Assembly: GCA_903938365.1 (NCBI GenBank)
Contig: CAJACZ010000022.1
Location: forward strand, 1 to 38,026
Reading direction: 5' to 3'
DNA from: an uncultured Pseudomonadota bacterium
GTDB taxonomy: Bacteria > Pseudomonadota > Gammaproteobacteria > Steroidobacterales > Steroidobacteraceae
Length of the DNA: 38,026 nt
Every line of letters begins with the position of its first letter. Positions within the stretch are counted from its first letter, which is position 1. A program made the translations under genes and the position numbers. The notes under the pieces are model-generated. The model was not told the origin of the DNA. It saw only the letters and a program-made list of their open reading frames with translations, and made no database searches. This document shows positions 31,165 through 38,026 of this stretch, one piece after another.

Positions 31165-32896
31165 CGCCGGCGGGCCCGGAAGACGGGCCGCGGGCCGGGT
31201 GATAGGGGAGCACCTCGAGGATCTCCCCGGCTTCCACGCGCTGCTGGACATTGCGCCAGAAATCCGGCGTGAGGATGTCGCCGTGCACGCGCATGAAGGC
31301 GCTGCGCTGCGCATCATCGAATGACAGGAAGTTGATGAAGGTCTCGGGGAACACGTCGTTGTCGGCGACGTAGAACCAGGCCTCGCCGCGCATCTCGTCC
31401 TCGTCGTTCGAGGCCTCCGGGATGTCCCGGAAGCGGCACTCGGTGACCTGGCAGAGCTCATCGTAGTCGTAGAAGATCACGCGGCCGTGGCGGGTCACCC
31501 CGAAGTTCTTCAGCAGCAGGTCGCCGGCGAAGATGTTCGAATGGGCCAGGTCGCGGATCGCCTGGCCATAGTCGAGCACGGCCAGTTCGGCGGCGTCCGC
31601 GGGTGCCTGCCGCAGGAAGAGGTTCAGCGGCACCATGCGCCGCTCGATGTACATGTGGTCGAATATCAGGTCATCGCCGTCGGCGTGCACCGTGCCCGCG
31701 GTCTCGCTGAAGAGCTCCTCGAGCAGCGCGTCCGTGAATCGCGCACGCGGGAGCCGGACCCGCTTGAATTCCTGTGCGTCCACCAGCCGACCGGCGCGAT
31801 CGTGCTTGAACACGAAGCGGTACTTGTCGAGCACTTCCTGGCGCAGCACGGTTTTGGGCGGCGGGAAGCGGTCGCGGATGAGCTTGAAGACCACGTCCAG
31901 CGAGGGCAGCGTGAAGCACACCATCACCAGGCCGCGTTCGCCGGGTGCGTGCGCGAAGAGATCGTCCGACCTGTCGAGGTGCGTGACGATCTCCCGATAG
32001 CGCTCGGTCTTGCCCTGCTTGGCGCGACCCAGCACGGTGAACAGTTCGCTGACCGGCTTGCGCGGCAGGAGCTGGCGCAGGAAGGCCACGGCTTCCCCCA
32101 CGCGCTCGAGATCGACGTGGAAATACGAACGGGTGAATCCGAACACGACGCTGACGTCGTTCTCGTCGAGCATCACCGCATCGACGATCAGGCCCTGGTC
32201 GGTGTTCTTGAGTGCCAGCAGCAGCGGGCGGACGGTGTCGCCGGCGGTGACCCGGCCCACCACGTAGGCACGCGTGCTCTGGAAGAACACCGGGCGGATG
32301 AGCTCGATCCGGTCCACCGCCTGCTGCGCACCTGCTGCGCGCAAGCCACTGACGATGCCGCTGGTGACATTGCCTACGGTGCGTTCGAAGTCGATCCAGG
32401 GGCAGCGGAAACGCAGGTCGCCGAGGATGTCCTCGACGAGCAGCTGCAGGCTGCCCCGGTTCACGTAGGCATGGGTGATGGACGAGAAGTCGATACCCGC
32501 AAGCGGATCGAGCTCCGTCGCGACGAATTCGAGCCCGGGCGCAACGCCCACCGTGCCGAACAGCCGGCGGCTGATCGAGCTGAAGAAGGTCTTGGTGAAC
32601 TGGCTGTCCGGCTGTTCGCGGATCTCGGTGGCGAAGATCTCGCGTGCGCTGCCCCACAGGGCCGGGTCACAGGCCTGCTCGCCCAGCAGGAGCCGCAGGC
32701 GGGCCACCGTCTGGCCGACGCAGCGGTCGTAGAGCTCGATGCGCTCGACCGCGTCCGCCTGCCCGCCGTGCCAGTCGCGCGCTTCGAAGCGCCCCGCGGC
32801 GCGGCGGGTGATCGCACGGAACTCCGAGTTGTAGCCCGAGAATGCCTCGACGATCTGTCTGGCGCATTCCCCTGCAAGTGGAGTTCCGGCGGTCAC
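31160..32896 (-). CDS. aceK: Isocitrate dehydrogenase kinase/phosphatase
   Basis: A 578-residue bifunctional enzyme that phosphorylates and dephosphorylates isocitrate dehydrogenase, directing carbon between the TCA cycle and the glyoxylate shunt. Length equals that of E. coli AceK (578). The kinase-like part shows VFKLIRDRFPPPK, LAVLDYGQAIRDLAHSNIFAGDLLLKNFGVTRHG and the metal-binding VIFYDYDELCQVTECRFRDIP. The regulatory N-terminal domain has EFRAITRRAAGRFEARDW. Translation starts at a GTG 13 bases after the icd stop, so the kinase is co-transcribed with its own substrate. The usual partner genes aceB and aceA are absent here. Confidence 0.95.
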   Translation of the reverse strand: MTAGTPLAGECARQIVEAFSGYNSEFRAITRRAAGRFEARDWHGGQADAVERIELYDRCVGQTVARLRLLLGEQACDPALWGSAREIFATEIREQPDSQFTKTFFSSISRRLFGTVGVAPGLEFVATELDPLAGIDFSSITHAYVNRGSLQLLVEDILGDLRFRCPWIDFERTVGNVTSGIVSGLRAAGAQQAVDRIELIRPVFFQSTRAYVVGRVTAGDTVRPLLLALKNTDQGLIVDAVMLDENDVSVVFGFTRSYFHVDLERVGEAVAFLRQLLPRKPVSELFTVLGRAKQGKTERYREIVTHLDRSDDLFAHAPGERGLVMVCFTLPSLDVVFKLIRDRFPPPKTVLRQEVLDKYRFVFKHDRAGRLVDAQEFKRVRLPRARFTDALLEELFSETAGTVHADGDDLIFDHMYIERRMVPLNLFLRQAPADAAELAVLDYGQAIRDLAHSNIFAGDLLLKNFGVTRHGRVIFYDYDELCQVTECRFRDIPEASNDEDEMRGEAWFYVADNDVFPETFINFLSFDDAQRSAFMRVHGDILTPDFWRNVQQRVEAGEILEVLPYHPARGPSSGPAGG

Positions 32897-32909
32897 CCTC
32901 GCGGTTCCG

Positions 32910-34217
<1,308 letters not shown>

Positions 34218-34243
34218 ATCGATGTGTACTCCGTTTTCGGCCT

Positions 34244-34264
34244 CGCAGCCGGTCGTCGGCTGCG
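34244..34264 (-). promoter_or_regulatory. Hairpin in the icd leader
   Basis: CGCAGCCG-N5-CGGCTGCG is a perfect 8-base-pair inverted repeat about 27 bases before the icd ATG. A TAGGAT -10-like hexamer (minus strand, 34280-34285) lies just upstream, so the hairpin would fall in the 5' untranslated region. It lacks a T tract. It could be an operator dyad or a leader stem; neither can be decided here. Confidence 0.4.
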
Positions 34265-34357
34265 CGAAAGGCCGAGCGGATCCTAGCACAGGGCGCGGTT
34301 CCGGGCCCCGCGGGGAGCGTCCGCTGGGCGGGGAGGGGCTGCTGCCGGCGGCTTCGC

Positions 34358-34363
34358 TACAAT
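34358..34363 (+). promoter_or_regulatory. -10 element placing transcription start at the aguA ATG
   Basis: TACAAT matches five of six consensus -10 bases. Seven bases separate it from the ATG at 34371, so the transcript would start at the A of the start codon. No -35 consensus and no ribosome-binding site lies between. The same geometry occurs at puuC. Confidence 0.5.
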
Positions 34364-34370
34364 GGGCGCC

Positions 34371-35507
34371 ATGAGCCTCACCCATGAGTCGACACCCGCC
34401 GCGGACGGTTTCCGCATGCCCGCGGAATTCGAGCCGCATCGTGGCTGCTGGATGCTGTGGCCCTCGCGACCCGACAACTGGCGCGAGGGTGGCCAGCCGG
34501 CGCAGCGCGCCTTTGCCGCCGTGGCCGCGGCCATCGCCCGGTTTGAGCCCGTGACGGTGGGCGCAACGGCCGCGCAGTACGAATTTGCGCGCGCACTGCT
34601 GGATCCGCGGGTGCGGCTGGTGGAACTGTCGAGCGACGACGCCTGGATGCGCGATGTCGGTCCGACCTGCGTGGTCAACCGCCGGGGCGAGGTGCGCGGC
34701 GTCGACTGGCATTTCAACGCGTGGGGCGGCCTGCGTGGCGGCCTGTATTTCCCCTGGGACCAGGACGAGCTGGTCGCGCGCAAGGTGCTCGAGGTCGAGG
34801 GACTGGACCGCTACCGCGCGCCCTTCGTTAACGAGGGCGGCGCGATCCACACCGACGGCGAGGGCACGCTGCTGGTCACCGAGCAGTGCATCCTCAACCG
34901 TAACCGCAACCCGCAGCTCACCGGCGCGCGCATCGAAGAGCTGCTCAAGGCCTATACGGGCACCCGCGAGGTGATCTGGCTGGGGGACGGCGTGTTCAAC
35001 GATGAGACCGACGGCCATATCGACAACATCGCGTGCTTCGTTGCGCCGGCACAGGTGGCGCTGCTCTGGACCGACAACCCTCGTGACCCGCAGTACGCGG
35101 CTTCCGCGGCGGCCTACGAGCGGCTCATGGACGCGCGGGACGCGCGGGGCAGACGCATCAAGGTGCACCGCATGCCCATGCCCGGTCCGCTCTACATGAC
35201 CCGCGCCGAGGCGGCCGGGGTCCTGACCCGCGCCGGGGCCAAGCCCCGGCACGCGCGCGAGCGACTGGCGGCCAGCTACATCAATTTCTACGTGGCCAAT
35301 GGCGGTGTCGTTGCGCCGCTGCTCGACCCGCGCACCGACAAGGCGATGCTTGCGCGGCTGCGGCGCCTGTTTCCCGGACGCGAGGTCGTCGGCGTGGCGG
35401 CGCGCGAGATCCTGCTCGGCGGCGGCAACATCCACTGCATCACGCAGCAGATCCCGCTGGGGCGGCCGCGTGCTGCCGGCGCAGCTCCCGCAGCACGATC
35501 ACGCTGA
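34371..35507 (+). CDS. aguA: Agmatine deiminase
   Basis: A 378-residue guanidino-group-modifying enzyme that hydrolyses agmatine to N-carbamoylputrescine and ammonia, feeding putrescine formation. Motifs: [76 protein letters not shown] (catalytic Glu/Asp/His), and [13 protein letters not shown] with the nucleophilic cysteine at residue 356. The start is set at 34371 rather than 34362, because the upstream ATG lies inside the -10 element. After the usual end at TQQIP there are about 18 extra residues rich in Ala, Arg and Pro, which lie antisense to the 3' end of the MFS gene (68-base overlap). The next enzyme, N-carbamoylputrescine amidase, is not in the window. Confidence 0.94.
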   Translation: MSLTHESTPAADGFRMPAEFEPHRGCWMLWPSRPDNWREGGQPAQRAFAAVAAAIARFEPVTVGATAAQYEFARALLDPRVRLVELSSDDAWMRDVGPTCVVNRRGEVRGVDWHFNAWGGLRGGLYFPWDQDELVARKVLEVEGLDRYRAPFVNEGGAIHTDGEGTLLVTEQCILNRNRNPQLTGARIEELLKAYTGTREVIWLGDGVFNDETDGHIDNIACFVAPAQVALLWTDNPRDPQYAASAAAYERLMDARDARGRRIKVHRMPMPGPLYMTRAEAAGVLTRAGAKPRHARERLAASYINFYVANGGVVAPLLDPRTDKAMLARLRRLFPGREVVGVAAREILLGGGNIHCITQQIPLGRPRAAGAAPAARSR

Positions 35508-36609
35508 GCCCGGCCATCCCCGCGGCGCAGCACACGAACAGCGTCCGGTAGCCCACGGAGCCGACCAGCAGGCCGGCTGCCGCGACGCCCAGCGAAATCC
35601 CGAAGAACAGCGAGGCGGCGAACAGCGCGAGAGCCGTGCCACGTTGCGCCGGCGCCATCTGGGTGGCGAGCGTCGTGAGCGTGTTGTGCAGCATGTAGTA
35701 GCCGAAGCCCGCCAGCAGCGCGCAGGGCGCTGCGACCCCCCAGTGCGGCACGCTGGCCAGCAGCACCCAGGCACCGGCGACGGACAGCGCACCGGTCAGG
35801 GCGAGACCGGCGGGGCGCAGGCGCGGGATCAGCCGTGCCGCGGCCAGCGCGTAGGCCAGGCCGCCGACCCCGGAGAGCGCCACGATGCCGGCGGCAGTGG
35901 AGACCGCGAGTCCGAACCTTTCGTGAAGGTAGGCGGGCAGGAAGCTCAGCGCCGAGAAGCTGAAGGCACCCTCGAGCGTCACCGCGACCAGCACGACGCG
36001 CGCCATCGGCTGGCGCAGCACGGCGAGCAGGTCCGCCAAGTGGTGCGCGCGCGCGCCCTTCCTGCGGCCCTTCTCGGCCCGGACGGCGGGATCGCGCGAG
36101 ATCCTGAGCCCCGCAAGCAGGAAAATGACCGCGAGCAGCCCGAAGCCCGCACGCCAGCCCCAGAAGTCCGCGAGCAGGCCCGAGGCCCACTGTCCCGCGA
36201 TCATTCCCGTGAGCGAGGCGGTCATCAGTCGGGCCAGCACGAGTTGCCGCTGGGCCATGGGGACCGTATCCCCCACCCAGGCGAGGACGAGCGGGATGAT
36301 GCCCGCGGAGCAGGCGGCCGCCACCACGCGTGCCACGACCAGCGCATCCAGGGTCGTCGCGAACACCGCGAGCACGTTGCCCACGGTGCAGCCGATGGCG
36401 GCGTAGCCGATCACGCGGCGCTTGCCATGCCGGTCGGCGAGCGGCCCGTAGAGCAGCTGCAGCAGGCCGTAGGTGAGCGCGTACCAGGAAACGGTCTGCG
36501 AGGCGCGTGCGACGTCCACGCCGAAGTCACGCGCGAGCACGGGGAGCAGGGGGTCGCAAGCGCGCAGCATCGCGCTGCTGGCAAAGGCCGCGGCGGCGAG
36601 CGTGAGCAA
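35440..36609 (-). CDS. MFS transporter (drug:proton antiporter type)
   Basis: A 389-residue major facilitator with about twelve predicted membrane helices. The N-terminus reads [19 protein letters not shown], and the loop between helices 2 and 3 carries [14 protein letters not shown], the family signature. Helix 5 region [18 protein letters not shown] is typical of the 12-helix DHA1 group. The substrate is unknown. The only ordinary start in frame is a TTG at 36609, 38 bases after the TonB-receptor stop; the frame stays open upstream, so a non-standard start a few codons earlier is possible. Lying downstream of a TonB-dependent receptor, it may export or import a metal chelator, but this is inference. 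Its last codons lie antisense to the aguA active-site region. Confidence 0.88.
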   Translation of the reverse strand: MLTLAAAAFASSAMLRACDPLLPVLARDFGVDVARASQTVSWYALTYGLLQLLYGPLADRHGKRRVIGYAAIGCTVGNVLAVFATTLDALVVARVVAAACSAGIIPLVLAWVGDTVPMAQRQLVLARLMTASLTGMIAGQWASGLLADFWGWRAGFGLLAVIFLLAGLRISRDPAVRAEKGRRKGARAHHLADLLAVLRQPMARVVLVAVTLEGAFSFSALSFLPAYLHERFGLAVSTAAGIVALSGVGGLAYALAAARLIPRLRPAGLALTGALSVAGAWVLLASVPHWGVAAPCALLAGFGYYMLHNTLTTLATQMAPAQRGTALALFAASLFFGISLGVAAAGLLVGSVGYRTLFVCCAAGMAGLSVIVLRELRRQHAAAPAGSAA

Positions 36610-36647
36610 CGCCGCCCGGGTGGGCGGTGCCGCAAGGGTGGGTGTGT

Positions 36648-38026
36648 TCAGGAGCGATCCGTGTATTCGAGCGTGAGGAAGGCCGTGCGCCCGCGCGCCG
36701 GGAAGTACCGCCAGTCACCCTGTGCATAGTCGGCCCGGTCGGCATAGGCGCGGTCGGCGAGATTGTCGAGCTGCAGGGTCGCGCGCCAGCGCGGGCGCGG
36801 GCTCCACGCGAGGCGCAGGTCGAGCACGCTGTGGCCCGGGTAGCGTTTCAGGTTGGCGGCATCGGCGAAGTACGCCCCTACATGCCGCAGGCCGAGCGAC
36901 GCGGAGAGGGTTTCCCGGGGCCGCCAGTCCAGCGACAGCGAGTGCAGCTGGCGGGGGGCGGTGTCGACGTCGTTGCCGCGGGTGATGGTCTCGCCGCCTT
37001 CGATGACGCGCGAGAAGTCATAGCGGTGCCGAGCCAGGCTGCCCGCCGCCGTGGCGGCCCAGGCGTCGGCCATCGCCCACGCCAGCTCGTACTCCACGCC
37101 CTCGTGCCGCGTGCTGCCGTTGCCGACATTGAAGCCGTTCGCATCGCGCAGGATCACCCCGGTCTTGCGCATGCTGAACGCGGCGAGGGATCCGCCGAAC
37201 CGCGGGCCGCGATGTCGCCAGCCCGCTTCGAGGGATTCGAGACGCTCCGAACCGAGGTCCGCGACCTGCTGCTGGCGCTGGAGTCGATAGAGTTCGGTCA
37301 TCTCGGGAGGGCGGAAACCCCGGCTCGCGACCACGTAGAGCCGGCTCGAGTCGTCGGGCGCGAAGCTCGCCTCGAGTCGCGGCGACAGGTTGTCGAAGCC
37401 GTCGGTCCGGTCTGCCGGCCGGCTGTAGAGGCAACCGCCCGACCCGCAGGGCGTGCCGTCTTCCGCGGTGTTCCCGTCGCGCATCCGGTTGTCGTAGTCG
37501 TAGCGGGTCTGTTCGGCACGCAGCGCCGCGGCGAAGCGCCAGCGTGGCCCCGGCTGCCAGTCCAGCGCGCCGTAGGCACCGACGGTCCGGCCGTCCACGC
37601 GATAGTCGTAATGGCGTCCGGCCGGGCGGATGGCGCGCGCAGCAGCGGTTCCCTCCAGCGTCGGTCCGTCCTGGATCTCGAGCAGTTCCGTGCCGGCCCA
37701 CTCGAGGTCGGCGCCCGCGCGCCAGGACAGCGACGGGCGGCCCGGCCACGCCTGCCCGGTCGAGGCCGCAAGAGCGACGCTGCGCTGTGCGTTGCGTTCG
37801 AGCGGCTTGCCGAGCAGGAAATGCTGGAGGACTTCCATGGAGGAGTGGCGCAGCACCAGCCGCAGTTCCCGGGAACAGCCGTCGCAGGGTTCGGCGGACC
37901 ACGCGGCCGAGAGCCGCGCGCTCTCGGCGTCGCGGAACGCCTCGGGGTTGGGGTTCGAACGGCGCAGTGCGGGATCCCGGTAGGCGTCCAGTCCCCGGAT
38001 GAAACCCGCGGTCTCCTGGTCGAGCA
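36648..38026 (-). CDS. TonB-dependent outer-membrane receptor (C-terminal part, 5' end outside window)
   Basis: The minus-strand frame is open from the window end at 38026 to the stop at 36648, giving at least 459 codons of a TonB-dependent receptor barrel. The ORF track begins at 37856 only because of an internal GTG; I read the frame beyond it and found no stop. Barrel features: LYVVASRGFRPPEMTELYRLQRQQQ, SERLESLEAGWRHRG, GFNVGNGSTRHEGVEYELAW and the terminal strand RTAFLTLEYTDRS. The plug and TonB box lie outside the window. The ligand is unknown; siderophore receptors commonly have this layout. It is clearly different from the BtuB-like receptor at the other end of the window. Confidence 0.88.
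   Translation of the reverse strand, partial: LDQETAGFIRGLDAYRDPALRRSNPNPEAFRDAESARLSAAWSAEPCDGCSRELRLVLRHSSMEVLQHFLLGKPLERNAQRSVALAASTGQAWPGRPSLSWRAGADLEWAGTELLEIQDGPTLEGTAAARAIRPAGRHYDYRVDGRTVGAYGALDWQPGPRWRFAAALRAEQTRYDYDNRMRDGNTAEDGTPCGSGGCLYSRPADRTDGFDNLSPRLEASFAPDDSSRLYVVASRGFRPPEMTELYRLQRQQQVADLGSERLESLEAGWRHRGPRFGGSLAAFSMRKTGVILRDANGFNVGNGSTRHEGVEYELAWAMADAWAATAAGSLARHRYDFSRVIEGGETITRGNDVDTAPRQLHSLSLDWRPRETLSASLGLRHVGAYFADAANLKRYPGHSVLDLRLAWSPRPRWRATLQLDNLADRAYADRADYAQGDWRYFPARGRTAFLTLEYTDRS

Noticed and set aside
34218-35435. Extension of the icd reading frame upstream through about 400 codons.
   Set aside because: The extension lies antisense to aguA and shows no recognisable domain. 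The canonical Icd N-terminus starts at the ATG at 34217, which has a GGAG site.

Overview
The window is a gene-dense, GC-rich chromosomal segment of a proteobacterium, most likely a gammaproteobacterium. A fused RlmKL (typical of gammaproteobacteria), AceK paired with an NADP-type isocitrate dehydrogenase, and a Pseudomonas-like polyamine locus all point that way. The genus cannot be fixed from sequence alone. No tRNA, rRNA, CRISPR array, insertion sequence or phage gene was seen. No gene-free stretch exceeds about 220 bases.

Layout. (1) 1-3865: the 3' end of a BtuB-like outer-membrane receptor, a small membrane protein, then cobT, cobS and cobC, forming a cobalamin uptake and lower-ligand assembly operon. 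(2) 3988-5023: a TerC/Alx-family membrane protein with a clear intrinsic terminator. (3) 5028-7014, minus strand: an acyl-CoA dehydrogenase and a TorF-type porin. The porin has a near-perfect sigma-54 promoter and an NtrC-like site. (4) 7231-12382: puuC, a DEDDh exonuclease/GIY-YIG fusion and rlmKL, packed tightly on the plus strand. (5) 12430-16596: an RND membrane-fusion lipoprotein and an RND permease. (6) 16580-27911: a polyamine hub. puuA and puuB run leftward. Running rightward are puuD/spuA, a second glutamine-synthetase-like gene (spuB), spuC, an ABC polyamine importer (spuD/potF, spuF, spuG, spuH) and ppgK. (7) 27914-31095: a YbdL-type aminotransferase, a YafV-type omega-amidase and a Cys/Met-metabolism PLP enzyme. 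(8) 31160-34217, minus strand: icd followed by aceK. (9) 34371-35507: agmatine deiminase aguA. (10) 35440-38026, minus strand: an MFS transporter downstream of a TonB-dependent receptor that runs off the window.

How the genes work together. Agmatine can be converted to N-carbamoylputrescine by AguA; the next enzyme, AguB, is not in the window. Putrescine and other polyamines can enter through SpuD-SpuF-SpuG-SpuH. They can then be gamma-glutamylated (PuuA, SpuB), oxidised (PuuB, PuuC) and hydrolysed (PuuD) to GABA, or transaminated directly by SpuC. The order puuD-GS-spuC-ABC importer, with a divergent GS gene, matches the divergent spuABCDEFGH-spuI arrangement of Pseudomonas aeruginosa. Differences are a puuB attached to the divergent arm, a single binding protein instead of two, and a polyphosphate glucokinase gene overlapping the end of the transporter operon. 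puuC lies apart, facing the sigma-54-driven porin across a shared regulatory region, which suggests nitrogen control.

No wholly new system could be demonstrated. The items most worth a second look are the sigma-54/NtrC region between porin and puuC, the ppgK coupling to the polyamine importer, the exonuclease-GIY-YIG fusion, the candidate cobalamin-related transporter, and two apparent leaderless promoters (puuC and aguA) with identical geometry.
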